DNA from: Rhineura floridana
Lineage: Eukaryota > Chordata > Lepidosauria > Squamata > Rhineuridae
Assembly: GCF_030035675.1 (NCBI RefSeq)
Contig: NC_084482.1
Location: 73,197,120-73,261,119, forward strand
Reading direction: 5' to 3'
Length of the DNA: 64,000 nt
Every line of letters starts with the position of its first letter. Positions within the stretch are counted from its first letter, which is position 1. This document shows positions 45,382 through 57,700 of the stretch, in pieces. The notes beneath the pieces were generated by a model. That model searched no databases. It saw nothing but the letters and a program-made list of their open reading frames with translations, and was not told the DNA's origin. Made by a program: the position numbers and the translations under genes.

Positions 45382-46071
45382 TCAGGTGGGCATAGAATAA
45401 TGACCATTAATGTCAACATTTCTTGCAAGTCGAGATAAAGGATCAAGGTTCAGAGTATCAACCTCCATTTTGTATGAGTCGATTGTCAGGACATTAGATA
45501 TGTTCCAAAGTTCAACATTAGTTGACCTGTCCAGTATTGGTTCGTTAATTTCCAAAGTCTTTGTTTTTTCTTTTAGCTCAGTCAATAGGTTTTCCAATCT
45601 ATTAGTGATTTCCAATTGAGCCCCCTTCGATAAGTGTGTAAAAGTCTCTAGAAGATGGCATTCTTCTGGTATGAAGTCATTGACCACATAATTGGTGTCA
45701 GTCTCTAGACATTGAATGGTATGATGATCAAGGAAATTTGTGGTAGATATTTTTGACTCATTAACAGGTGATAATACGACCTCCTGGCGGATGGTATCTC
45801 GGAGAGTTGCTTGATCCTGTCTTTTTAAAGTTGGAGTGTTCGTTGTTTTGTTTTGAGATGGAATAAGGCTCAAAGGGGGAGCGGCGTTCTCAAAAACTCT
45901 TGAAATCAGTAGATCATAGTTTAAGAACAATTGTCTATTTTTATACAAATTTCTTACGAGGTTTTTATTATGAAAAGTAACTATGGCTCTCGCCTTTGTA
46001 TAGTTGTAAAATAGATATTGAACCTGGGCAACATCCTCTATCTTGAATAGATTGGGCTTAATGTTTTCCAT
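45382..46071 (-). CDS. LINE ORF1-like region
   Basis: 229-residue frame with VAQVQYLFYNYTKARAIVTF and NLVRNLYKNRQLF, resembling the second half of an RRM fold, then a polar tail with a short coiled-coil-like stretch (RLENLLTELKEKTKTLE). A preceding overlapping frame (46058-46560) holds a lysine-rich stretch and IAIINFPKPKG, the likely first half of the RRM. A shift near 46060-46070 splits the two. No zinc knuckle seen. Confidence 0.6.
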   Translation of the reverse strand: MENIKPNLFKIEDVAQVQYLFYNYTKARAIVTFHNKNLVRNLYKNRQLFLNYDLLISRVFENAAPPLSLIPSQNKTTNTPTLKRQDQATLRDTIRQEVVLSPVNESKISTTNFLDHHTIQCLETDTNYVVNDFIPEECHLLETFTHLSKGAQLEITNRLENLLTELKEKTKTLEINEPILDRSTNVELWNISNVLTIDSYKMEVDTLNLDPLSRLARNVDINGHYSMPT

Positions 46072-46585
46072 GGGATCTTTGTTCTTGTTGAGTTAGATAA
46101 CCTTTGGGTTTCGGAAAATTTATTATTGCTATTTTAGCCGGATTAAGAATCAGTTTCCAGGCTTTATAACTTTGATTGACTTGGAATGTGCTTTTTTCTA
46201 GCATTGCTTCTTCATGTTGAGTTATAATTTCTGGACAAGTCTGACTCATTTTTTCCTTGTTACTAGAAATCTGGTCCATCTCAGGCATTTGAACAGCAGA
46301 CATCAGACTAATGGAATTAGCCTCCTTGATTTTTCTATTCTTGTTCTTCGTTTTCTTCTTCAATTTTTTATTTTTGAGATTTGAAGGGTCTGCTAAATTA
46401 AACAGCCTTTTGAAATTCATGTGACTTTTGTGTCGGGTTTTTGACGATTTTAGGTTTTTAGGTTTCTTAACTTGATTGGTGATAGGAGATCTCTTCTTCT
46501 TCCTCCTTCTCCCCACTAAGTGGCAGAAATCTTTGCGTTTTGTCTGGGTTGCTTGAGTTATTGTCTTGGGTGTTTGCAACACCTG

Positions 46586-47980
46586 TGCATCCCTGGTATG
46601 GTAAGGCTTCAACATATTTACATGAAACACTTTGCTTTTGTCCAATTGGTCTGTGGTGATTACATACGTCACTGTGTCAAGCCTTTCTCTGATGGTATAT
46701 GGTCCTTCCCAGTTAGCCTGTAATTTGTCATGTTTCCTGGGTATGAACGCCATAACCATATCTCCCACATCATACACACGTTCCCTGGCTGTTCTGTCAT
46801 ACCAGTAACTTTGCTTCTGCTGAGCTTGACTGAGATTCTCTTTCACAACTTCCATCATTGATGTTAATTTATTGCGGAATTCCAATACAAAATCTACTAC
46901 AGATGTTTTGTACTCTCCCAGGGTTCCTTCCCATGAATTTTTTAATAGTTCCAAAGGTCCCCTCACTTTTCTAGTGAACATAAATTCAAAGGGTGAGAAG
47001 CCTGTTAACTCTTGAGGGACTTCTCTGTATGCAAATAAGAAGCATCCCAAACGTTCATCCCAGTCTTGTGGGTGATCTTGAACATAGCTTCTGATCATGC
47101 CCTTCAAAACGCCATTGAATCTCTCTGTTAACCCATTAGTGGCGGGATGGTAAGTAGTGGTCTTTAGATGTTTTAGACCACAACATTTCCACATACATTG
47201 CATAACTTTTCCCATGAATACACTGCCTTGATCTGTCAGCACTTCGTGAGGGAAACCCAGCCTCATAAAGATTTTTAATAAAGCCTCTGCCACTACAGGG
47301 GCTTCTACAGATCTTAGTGCTTCTGCGTCTGGGTACCTGGTGGCAAAATCCACCACCACCAATAGATATTTCTTGCCATGCCTTGTGGGTTTGGAAAAAG
47401 GGCCCACCAAATCTATTCCCACTCTATAAAAGGGTTGTCCAATTATAGGAAGGGGCTTTAAGGGTGCCTTAGTCTTTACTCCACTTTTTCCCACCTTTTG
47501 GCATATTCCACAAGATAGACAATGTTGTTTTACATCTCTGGAGATGTTTGGCCAATAATAGTGTGCCGCCAATCTCCTCTTGGTCTTTTTTATTCCCAGA
47601 TGTCCTGCACATGGGACATCGTGGGCTACCTCTAGCAATCTGGTTCTGTATTTGCTAGGTACTATCAATTGCTTCACTGGTTCACATTCATCCTTTCTCT
47701 CAGCGGGCATCCACAGTCTATATAAAATCCCATTCTCACACACAACTTGATTCCTCAGTTTGTCAGTGAAAGGAATCTGTTGGGTCAGAGCTTGTTCCTT
47801 TATCTGCTTCAAACTTATATCTTTATGCAGCTCTTCCCTGAATTGCTCAGCTTCTTTCTTATCAGAGACCACTTGATACAGTTTGTCTCCTTCAGCAGGC
47901 CTGCTAGTGGTTGCTATGGGGACCTGAGGCTGGTTAACAGATTCCACCCTGTTTGTTTCAGCCCCCCTTAATATGGCTTC
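46586..47980 (-). CDS. Gypsy pol: integrase
   Basis: Fossil element part. Zinc-binding HHCC region (AGHLGIKKTKRRLAAHYYW; CLSCGICQK) and DDE core (GIDLVGPF; VLTDQGSVF; NGLTERFNGVLKG), then a chromo/GPF-like end (YTIRERLDTVTYVI). It lies directly after protease with no reverse transcriptase between. Confidence 0.93.
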
Positions 47981-48049
47981 TTTTTCTCTGCCAATTTGCT
48001 GTCTGGTCACTACATAGATCTTTTCTTGGGCCCCCATTACATCTCTTCC

Positions 48050-48330
48050 CAGTATTACTGGTTCTTGTTGCTGGGCATTAATGCCTACTTTATATCGGCC
48101 CTCTCGGCCTCTCCAAGTCATTTCCACCAGGGCCACAGGCAAACTTTCTGGTTGACCCCTCACTCCTTGGATAGTCAGTTTCCTGAGGTAATATTACCTC
48201 AGATTTTATTAAATCTGGCCTCAGTAATGTCTGAGCGGCACCAGTATCAAGCAATGCCCAATAATTTGCCCCTTGCACACTCACTTCCTCTCTCAGACTT
48301 GAATCAAGGTCTGTTACTTCTGTCCACTTT
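48050..48330 (-). CDS. Gypsy pol: retroviral-type aspartic protease
   Basis: Fossil element part. Carries the active-site ALLDTGAAQTLL and, further on, the ILGRDVMG motif of retropepsins, between gag and integrase. Confidence 0.8.
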
Positions 48331-49532
48331 ATCTGGCAGAACTGAACCTTTTTCGCTGTTTCTAAAGCCTTGGGCTCTGTTTTCACTGCCCTTGTCTGAG
48401 CAGGATTACTAATGGGGTTGGCAACCTCACATTGAAAACGTAGGTGCACCGGTCTACCACATTTGTAGCATAATTTCTCCTCACTTTTAGGGTACACAGA
48501 TCCACTCTGGGGTGTCCTGTGCCCTTCAGATTTTACTGGAGGACTCACTCTCTGTGGTACCACATCCCTTCTGCCAGCGTTATATGGTCTGGGTTTAAAA
48601 TCTCTTGATGTTTTCCCCACCCAGCCAGTTCTGTTGGAGGCGAAGTGATCCGCCATCTCTGCGGCCTCCTGCACCGATGTAGGGGAACGGTCTTTGACCA
48701 GGAGCCTTATTTCTGGTGGTAACTGATGGTATAATTGATCCAATATCATGAGGTTTTTCACCTCCTCCACAGACTGAGCTTTTGCACTTGTCAGCCATTT
48801 CCCAAATATGTCCATCAGTTTTGCCCCCAGCTCCACGAAAGACCTCCCCGTCTGTATCTGGCAGTTTCTGAAAAGCTTTCTAAAATAATCAGGCCCCAGT
48901 CTGAATCTTTTAAACACTGCTTCTTTGAATTCAGCATAGGTGACGGGCCTGTCTGAGGGGAAATATTGGTATACCTCAGCCAATTCCCCTTTGATCAGGT
49001 TTGATAAATACTGCATGTATTTATCTTCAGGTAGCCCCCACAACTGAGCTGCCTTTTCAAAGGTTGTGAGATAAATTTGAGGATCTTGACCAGGCTCATA
49101 GACAGCAAAGTCCTTTGGAGTAATTTTTATTTTTGCTCCATCTCTGTCTTTTCTTGTCTCATCAGAATGAAACTTCTCTCTTTCAAATTTTAACTTTTCT
49201 ACTTGTAATTCAGCATCCAATGCTCGTTGCTTCTCCCTCTCCTCAAACCCCCTTCTCATTCTCTCAGTTTCCAACTCCCTCTGTTTGTCTTTTTCCTCAG
49301 CCTCCATCCTTAACTTCTCTCTCAAATACTCTATATAAGCGGGATTGCTTAAATATCCTTCTGGGGTCTCTTCCCTGACAGGTTGTTTTTGCTGGGCAGT
49401 TGCAAATCCTATAAGTGCTACCCTCAATTCATCTACCCCTTTACCCTCGTGAGGTAAATTGAATGTTATGCACTTCTTCACCAGCTCCTCTCTTTTCATT
49501 TTTATGTATTCAGCCATGGTGTTTGACTTCAC
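48330..49532 (-). CDS. Gypsy gag with zinc knuckle
   Basis: Fossil element part. Starts MKSNTMAEYIKMKREELVKK, followed by a charged coiled-coil-like stretch rich in E, R and K, a capsid-like middle (EPGQDPQIYLTTFEKAAQLW; YFPSDRPVTYAEFKEAVFKR) related to the SCAN/gag type, and a CCHC knuckle CYKCGRPVHLRFQC near the end. Confidence 0.9.
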
Positions 49533-49650
49533 TCACTCTTTGCCACACACTCTTTGCCAGTCACTCTCACAAGAAATCTTGTTTTGTTATTTCTGTTTGC
49601 CACACCACTGTTCTGGATTCTCTAGTATTCGTATCTGGATTCTCTGTTGT

Positions 49651-49675
49651 TCGTATCCCACCGCTACTGCCACCA
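49651..49675 (-). other. Primer-binding site, tRNA-Leu-like
   Basis: Two bases inside the 5' LTR. The plus strand reads like a tRNA 3' end: gttcgtatcccaccgct then gccacca. This resembles tRNA-Leu with a T-arm and acceptor stem, but with three extra bases (act) between. Confidence 0.6.
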
Positions 49676-49677
49676 CA

Positions 49678-50348
49678 TGTGACGCCCTTCCCTGGCTCTC
49701 CCTGTCAGGTTCCTACCTGCTCGTGGTTACTGCCTGTCTCTAGGCACCACCAGGGACTCCACCAGTCCGGACTGTCCTTTTATACTCTCCCCGCTCTAGC
49801 ACAGATCTCAACAGATCCCCCTGCTAGGCAACCACCAGTCACGTCCTAATACTAGTATTCCCAGAGACTCTGAATACTGGTATTGTTATTCTCTTCACCG
49901 CTGCCACCATTTGTTACAGTTTCCCTTCAGCCTTGGTCATTACCTTACCCTCCCTTCTGGTCTGTGAAACCCCAGCCAAGGATCAGGCCTTTGGTAAACC
50001 AAATTAAGTATTTATTAAAGATAACAAAGCTAACAAGATTAACAAGATTTCTTCTTAAGGCACATAAGCATATGGTTTTACTCAATACTAATCCGAACTC
50101 CACCCCCCTCCTTCTCCACTCTCTCCTGGTAAACCACTCTCTCAAACCCACCAAACAACCCACTCTTTCTCTTCTTCCCCCAGATTCCACTCTCACTCTT
50201 CCTTTTATACTGTCAGCCATTTTAAACATTCAGCCAATCATCCAGCATTCTACTGCCCATTCACTCCCCCTCCTCTTTCACTCCACTTACCATGTATCTT
50301 CTAAACAACCAACACTTACCATATATACATTAATATAGGAACATCACA
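49678..50348 (-). repeat. 5' LTR of the gypsy element
   Basis: Partner of 39626-40302, with the same TG..CA ends, and lacks a 6-bp stretch present in the other. Flanked by ttcag. Confidence 0.95.
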
Positions 50349-50353
50349 TTCAG

Positions 50354-51131
50354 CACTTAAAATTTTGCCATGAGAGCCCTGTTGGAAAAAGAGTTGGCAA
50401 TCCTAGGCAAACATTACATGATAGTGTGACCCTAAAACAGAGAGCAGCTTTCTTAATTGAGTGTTGTGATACTGTGCATGGCATCCCCAAACCAGGGTGG
50501 TGATGGGAATACTTTAATGATGATGAAATTTTCCTGCATTACTATGTCAGCAGGCATTTTACTTCATTTTATCAATAGGAATTCAGTGTTCAACAGAGGA
50601 ATCTTTTAAGGAATTAATTCAAGGCATGGATTCCAGCATGCTGCCATAAGAAAATAAGTCTGCAACAGCCACATATGCCTATAAATACAGCTAGTCCACC
50701 AGGGACAGAAAACACATTAGAAGTCAGCAGTTTAATCTGGAAGGCAAGATTGTGCTGACCAGCAAGGGGCTCTAGCCTGGAGGTTTATAGATGACACCTC
50801 ACAACATGGAAGCAAATCACCATTAATTGTGGTAATACAAATAATCCAGGTAGAGTCCACCTGTTACAGATGTGGACTTCAGCCATTAGAGCCTTACTGA
50901 GAATGCTCACTGAAAAAGAACCACTGAAGTGTATACTCTTACTTGGAATTAAGCCCCCTGAGACTCAGGCATGCTTCCAATTAAATCTAAATAGAATAGT
51001 GCTGCTATATTCCTTTAGTACGTGTTACCAAACTACGAAGGTGAAAGCCATCTAGTTGAATGTGTATGTATGAACAATGTGTGACCCAATGCCCTATTTG
51101 GATTTTTCTTTTCCTTTGGCACCTGCAAAGA
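50354..51131. other. Intergenic stretch beyond FN3KRP 3' end
   Basis: Unique-looking AT-rich sequence. The only repeat I see is a short mirrored element at about 50925-51005 (cttacttggaattaagcccc and a later ttccaattaa), like those at 23570 and 31450. Confidence 0.4.
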
Positions 51132-51137
51132 TTTATT
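51132..51137 (-). promoter_or_regulatory. Candidate FN3KRP polyadenylation signal
   Basis: AATAAA on the minus strand about 310 nt after the FN3KRP stop. Motif only. Confidence 0.4.
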
Positions 51138-51443
51138 CCAATCTAGTTCCACAGGAGGAATTTTCTCTAGTTTAATCCACCAAGACAGATCTATGGTACC
51201 ACCTCAGCAGCAAAAAGCCTTTCATTCACATCTAATGTTTGTTACCCTCTTGGACGGCTCTTTGATAAACTGCAATAATGGGACATCAAGCCTAGGGCAC
51301 AGCACAACTTGATCTTTAGCTATGGAAAGAAGGTACAAGCTCAGGTTCTAATGTAGCCTATACACATTAGTGTAGCTGAAACACCAAAGTGTGAGTATAT
51401 GCATTTTTTTCATCACAAGGAAATAGAAGCTACACGTGGGAAA

Positions 51444-51782
51444 TCAGTTTACCAAATTTCTCATTATATTGATAGATGAGCCTCTGTACCCTCCTCCAAA
51501 GTGATTCCAATGATTCATATAGTGAAATAGTTGGTACAGCTTGAGCCGTTTATCAAACCCTGGTGCTTTGGGGATTTTACTGTGGTAGGCAGAATAAAAT
51601 GAACCACTGAAGCCACCAAACATCCCAGCAATTGCTAACTCATACTCAGAGTGACCGTAAAAAGATGCAGGGTCAAAGATAACAGGCCCAGAGTCAACCT
51701 CGGCTACATTTCCTCCCCACAGATCCCCATGAAGAAGAGCAGGAACTATGTCCATATCACCAAACAAACTAGGTATCTTCAG
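51444..51782 (-). CDS. FN3KRP: FN3KRP exon 6 (catalytic loop, stop)
   Basis: Residues 198-309 and stop. [13 protein letters not shown] holds the catalytic D217. [20 protein letters not shown] and [19 protein letters not shown] follow, matching human throughout. Confidence 0.95.
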   Translation of the reverse strand: MKIPSLFGDMDIVPALLHGDLWGGNVAEVDSGPVIFDPASFYGHSEYELAIAGMFGGFSGSFYSAYHSKIPKAPGFDKRLKLYQLFHYMNHWNHFGGGYRGSSINIMRNLVN

Positions 51783-54700
51783 CTGAAAAAGAAAGCAAAA
51801 ATTGCCAATGTTAATTGAAAAAGGAGGAAAGTAAAAGACTAATTTCTCACTTTAAGCACTAGATATCCAACATTCTGATCTTGTGCAGGCATACCTAAGC
51901 TCAATTATTTCAGTGGATGTAGGCTACCTAACTGCACAGGCTCAAGATGCAAGGCACATGAACAGCAGAGGGCACCTTACATTAAAACAATTAAGTAACA
52001 GAACTTGCAAAACCTTGTTAGCATTTAAACCAGATCTCTCAGGGTAAATCAGTACCAATGTTAATCAATAAAAAAACTTTTGTGTTTTTGAGTCTACTAC
52101 AGTGGCGTACCTAGTGTATTTGACACCCGGAGCGGATCATTTTTTAACACCCCCTCCTCTATACGACAAAATTATTTTCAGTAATAATCATGAAATGAAA
52201 CAAATAGGCCAGATGTGACACAGAAGTAGACTGCCACTGGCTGTGGGGGCTCCACAGAAGCTGAGCGGGAGGCCCTCACCGTATCTGCTGGTACAGGCAG
52301 GCTGCAGTGGCTGCAGGAGGAGCCCTCTGAGGAGTGGCTGCGAGCAGGCGAGGCTAGGGGTGTGCCAGGGAAACGGTGACGAGGGCAGGGCAGCGAGTGG
52401 TGGCCGCGCTGTTGAGGTCACCCCACTTGCTTGCCGGGAGTGCGAAAGAGCCCTGCAGCCGGATCAGGCCAGCGGCACCACCTAGCCTGCCCCGCTGTTG
52501 TCTCATGGCCAACCAGATGCCCACAGGGACGTTCGCAAGCATGGCCAGGGAGCAGCGCAATGGCCCTTTTGTCTGGCGGCCGGGGGCGCTGCTGAGCAGA
52601 CAGGCAAGCAGGTGGCGAACAAATCTGGCCGCTGAAGCACCTGCCTGGCCAGAGGGAGGGGCCTGGTGTGTTCCCGCTCTCCCCGCCCCAGCACGGAGCC
52701 TGGTGCTCGCCTTGCTCTGCTGGCCCGAGGGCTGCCTCTCTTGGGGCAGGCAGGAAAGGGGAGAAGGAGGCGGCGGAGGAGGAGGGCAACAACGAGCACT
52801 GCTACCAGGTGGCCAACGGAGGGAGCCAGCCAGCCATGGGGCCACCAGAGAGGCGTTCCCGCTTCTGCCACTGAAAAGAGCCACGGGAGCCCCGAGGGAG
52901 CCCCTCCGTTGTTTGCTGCCACCCCCTTATTGCCTGCACCCGGAGCGGACCACTCCCACCGCCCCGCCCTTGATACGCCACTGGTCTACTGGCAAATTTT
53001 ACTTACAACATTTCTTCTCACATTACCTAGTTACAAGATATCAGGGTTTTTTTTCAACTTCAGTGAAGATAATGCCTGTGTTAGTCATTACTTTTTACAA
53101 AATGTACTCTCAATATCCAAATAGCTCCTCCGCTCCCTCCAAATAATTATTAGGTCCTTTCCACATTAGTGGTCTATAGTGCTGCTAAGGCATTGCTCTT
53201 CCACTATTAGAAGAGATCACATTGAGAGATTTGGGTGAAATGACTTCTGTCCCTTGGGGTCTAAGGAAAGGGCAATACCTGAAGGGATGTCACATAGAGA
53301 ATTAAAACTTGTTTTCTGCTGCCCTAGCAAGCAGGACTAAATCTCAGGTGCTTAAGTTATAAAAGGGTAAATGCTGGTTGAACTTTAAAAGAAACCTTGA
53401 TGGTAAACCTTCAGCAACAATGAAACCAACTTCTTGGACAGGTTGGGTGCCTCTTCCTAAGTGAGATGCTGGATAGCCACCTGTTAGGGATTCTCTAGCT
53501 CTGGATTTCCTGCACTAAACAGGGGTTGGTCTATGTGGCCTTAAGACTCTCTCCAACTATGATTCTACCAGATCACAATATATAATGTAGATATTGCCAC
53601 CCAGGTTGATTTAAAACCCTATTAAATCTGCTTCCAGGGGTGGGAAACCTCAGGATCAGGGGGCAAATGTGATCTCTCTATCCGGCCCTTGGGACTCTGC
53701 CCAGGCCACACCTCTAGCTGGCCCTGCTCTGTGCTTTCAAGTGCTCTTGGGATAATGCCATGGGGGTGGGGGTGGGTTGGGGTGGTAGCCTCTGACTTTT
53801 GTGCGGCTGGAATGTAGCTTGCTGTACAACAATAGCAGTAATATCTGTTGCTCTACCCACTTCTTGTCTCTGGCTTCTCCTGATGGAAAAGCCCTTAAGG
53901 GATCCTGGCCCCAGGCAATTTGGGCCCTTGAAAACTGATAAAGGAGAAATGGATTTCTTTCCCTTAGTCACACACAGCAGGCATTAAAAGCAGGCCAGCA
54001 TGTACGGAAAGCAGAAAAAGGGTTAAGCTCACTTTGCTGCAAATTCCTTAGCATCTTTGCTGTGCCAAGAATGGCTAAATGCGTGACCGCAGATCATTAA
54101 TTTAGTATTGTTTAACCCAATGCCTAGAATCTCTTGATTAATATACCTCTTCTTTGTGATTTTGGAAATCAGGTTTCTGATATTATAGAGCAGCTAAGGA
54201 AAATCTTCATAATGGAATCAAAGTGGAAGACAAGATAAAATTTTAGTTTGATATTCAATTTTTATAATAGCATGATATGTATAATTTTATTCCATAAATG
54301 TAATAAGTGTGTGGGCCACCTTTCTGCTTCCCTCCGTGTTTGATGGAGAGCGGCTGGCTGCCATTTACCCCTTTTCCTTTACTGTGTTCCCTAACCATTC
54401 TTTATATTATATTCTTTATATTATGTGGCTTTTGGTTATAACATGGTGATTTAAAATTAATCTTTTTCTATAGCAAAGCAGTTATAAGCAGAATTTCACA
54501 TAGAAACTGCCAGTCACTCTAGGGAGAGCCAGATTTGGCTTTGAAATCATGGTATCACTCAAAGAACATGTTGTAACGTCCTGAGATATTCTTGACCAGC
54601 CTGACTGGTCAGAAGCCATGATAGAATGGAATGTAATGGTACATATTGGTTTCAGAACAGTACAAGAACATCAGTAATATATGACAGTAGAATACTGGTA

Positions 54701-57700
54701 ATATCGCCAAGGGGACAGATTGACATCAGTGAACACAATGGGGATGGGAGGTATCTGTTTGATTATGAATATCCATGAACTCCTTTTAATAAAGCTATCT
54801 GGTTGGTTGAAAATATTTCAAGAGGGAGGAAACTGTTATGTTACAAGGGGAAGAAACTTGGGGGATTGGTTAAATCATTGTCACATGCTGTAACTGTACT
54901 CTATAAAAGATATATGCATACCACACCTCTTTGCAGTCCCTTCCAGACTTTCTGGGGGACTGACCCTGCATATGCTTGTAGAAATAAAGGCCTACCTTTT
55001 TGCTTTAAGTCTGTGTCACTGATTACTTAAAGGACCCCCAGCAAAAGATCTCAAGGAGAAAGAATTCTCCAACACTCCTACCTCAGGCATATAGCTCCCA
55101 GAAGCTTGCCCATAGGCTGACAAAGGTTCCCCACCCCAGGATTAGAAGACAGAACTAAACTTAGCTAGACTGACTTGCTTTCTACCAGCCAAAGTAAATT
55201 TGTTTGGCAAGAGCTTTGTACAGACAGTACACATATCATGAAAACTCTATATTCATTTGAAAACACTTTTACAAATGCAAAAATGCCCTCTACAGCTCCC
55301 CTGGAACATCATTACCTGGAGCTTTGTCCAAAGTTCTCTTGCTTCCCTGTCTCCCGAGTTCTTCTCAATCATGTCCATCTGAGGTTGAATTCGCTGTCTA
55401 GCAAAGAAAGTCTTCCAGTCCTGTTGCCAGTCATTCACCTATAAACAAACACGTAAAGGTTTAGCCACAGTTTGATTCTGTAAGAAGACAATCATCTTGA
55501 AGTAGTCCCTTATGTGAAAACTGGAAATAGGAGGGCAATCCATAAACCAATCAAGTCACACCACTGGTACAAAAGCTCATCTAGTCCTACCAACTCCTAT
55601 GACACTGAAACTGGTTTAAATGGTTTGTGATGAGTCTGTCAGACAATCACAGACCTTACAGTTTCTATAAAAAAAGACTCCTGCTCTTTTCAAAATATCA
55701 AACTCTGACTAAATGCAGTACAAAGAGATGCAGGCTCATTCCTATCGGACTCAGTAGGAGGCTGAAACCGAAACAACTTCAGATCACTTTGCTTGTAGTG
55801 CATTGTGCAAAGGCAACCCCCATCAACTGCTGCTCTTAGGAGTGTCAGAGGTTTACAAGCATCATCCAGAGTTTGACTAGTTATGCCAAGATGGTCAACT
55901 TTTATACCCAGTTACATATCTCCAAATGAAAATGTAGAACTCTTCCACCTCATACCTCCCCAATTATTAGCAAAAATATAACAGTAACAAAAAACTATGA
56001 TACTTTCTCTTCAGATGTCCTTAGTGGAGTACATACCTGTGGAAGATAACCACAACATGTGACAGTGTCAAAGCCAAACTTTTCCACAAACTGCACATCT
56101 GTCTGTTCTTCCCCTTTACCTTCAGTTGAAAAAAAAGATGGTGACTGAATGCTCTGAACAGAATTTTTAGGAATTTTGCTGTCATTTTAAAACCTAAATG
56201 CTTGCTGCTGCCACTAGCATAAGAACCATGTATAAAAGTTGATCCACCAAACTTTAAAAAGCTACAGAAACCACAACGTTCAAATTAGCCTTCCACGCTT
56301 TCAGTTATCTGCTACAACAAAGTGAATGAACCTCCACATCCTGTTTGTTAAATTCCAAGAAATATGTGGTTGCTACCACTGGGAACACAACAATGAACTA
56401 AATTGATCTATAGTCTGATCCAGTAAAGCGGTTCTTAAATTCTTAAAAGCGCTCATCAAAATAGTGTGGAAAGAACAGTTTGAAATCACATTACCTGTCT
56501 TTTTACAACATAGTAAAGAAAACCAACCTTACGCAGTTAGCATTCTACATTATAAATCTGTGTCAAATACTTGTAGAGTAAATAGAACTTTCAAAAAGAT
56601 GGGTGTACTTGTAGCTTAGTCAACTGTTGAGTAATCCATGGAATATTGGGACTGGTGTGAATATAACACTCCAGTTTCAGTGACCCATGTGTAACAAGAA
56701 AATGAGATGTCCAACACTAAGGAATACTGCATAATTAAAATCTTATTCTTACTGCAATGATTTAGGCATTCTCTCATGGGCAATCTTCTGGAAGCCACAT
56801 ACCAGTGGTGGCTGGAGCCAAAGCCATGCACACTCTATTCACACACATCCATGTATCCATTCTCTCTCTTCCCCTCCCCGTTCTCTCTTCCACTATCTGC
56901 CTACTGAGCTGTCTCTCCTCCTCACCCTCATCTACAGGGCAAAGGGGGGGGAGAGCTTCTATTGATACCAATGGGGAACAATTTTCAGGGAACATCATTT
57001 GGATTGTCTTATTGCCATTTGGACTATCTTTCTATACACATGATGGACATTTTCTAGGGGTTTTGCTATCGAGTAAGAGCAAAATGCATCAACTCAGTGT
57101 AATAGTCTTAAATTAATGGAATAGGATTTAGCAAGACATAAACAGCTGAACATTTACCAATGGTGTTCGCATCTTTCTTCAACTTCTCCCCAAGTTTTTG
57201 ATTGTGAAGGTGAAGATCAGCCAACTGTGTTCCAAGTTTTTCTGCATGTCTATATAGTAAAAAACAAGTTACTTTTACTAGCAAGCAGTGAAGATCTGAC
57301 TGTTTCAGCAAGAGTTCATTTTATGTTGATTGATCAATGTATGGACTGGTTTCTTGCTGGTTTTATGTTTTGTAGTCTGATATTCTACAGCTTAAACTCT
57401 TATGCAGTTACGATTTTATTACTGTATTGTTAGTAATATTGAGTCTTTGAACCAAAAGATGGGATAGAAATATTTTAATGAATTACTTGTTGAGAACTCA
57501 GGCTGCAGGCAAATCAAAGCATATGGTTTGTTTTTAAGACTTCTCTCAGTAAAACGAAGGCTTAAAGTATTGGCTGTGTTCAGACATCATACTAAACCAT
57601 TGTTTAGTATGACAACAATGAGCTCCTCCTTCCCCCTCCAGCTTAGTGTGTTAACTATAGTTTAATAGTTAATGTTAATTATGGGTTTTTTTAAACAAAC

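Larger units (their letters stand above)
41927..46573 (-). mobile_element. Vingi-like (I superfamily) LINE inserted in the gypsy element
   Basis: A 4.65-kb minus-strand LINE flanked by ttgcaacacctg (41915-41926 and 46574-46585), with an A-run at its 3' end (T8 at 41927-41934). It carries an ORF1-like region (45382-46560, lysine-rich start then RRM-like stretch, in two overlapping frames), an APE endonuclease and a long reverse-transcriptase frame. No RNase H was seen. The C-terminal cysteine/histidine motif CPCGEGETETNVHVLLRCP fits I-type LINEs lacking RNase H (Vingi). The clade call rests on motif memory. It is younger than its host element. Confidence 0.85.
39626..50348 (-). mobile_element. 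Ty3/gypsy LTR element, Gmr1-like domain order
   Basis: LTRs of 677 and 671 bp flank 9.4 kb of inside sequence, of which about 4.65 kb is a later LINE insertion. The whole is flanked by the 5-bp duplication ttcag (39621-39625, 50349-50353). Read on the minus strand the order is LTR, primer site, gag, protease, integrase, [LINE], reverse transcriptase-RNase H, polypurine tract, LTR. Integrase ahead of reverse transcriptase is the Copia-like order known from the Gmr1 group of Ty3/gypsy. By eye the LTRs differ at about six bases plus one 6-bp gap (roughly 1%), so the insertion is young. All parts are present. Apart from the LINE I see about one further break. Confidence 0.92.

Noticed and set aside
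46058-48163. A single 701-residue frame as one protein
   Set aside because: Its first part is gypsy integrase. The rest, past the duplication at 46574, is LINE sequence. The continuity is chance.
52354-53146. Open frames of 139-256 codons
   Set aside because: Inside the hAT derivative, overlapping on both strands, no protein motif. Composition effect.
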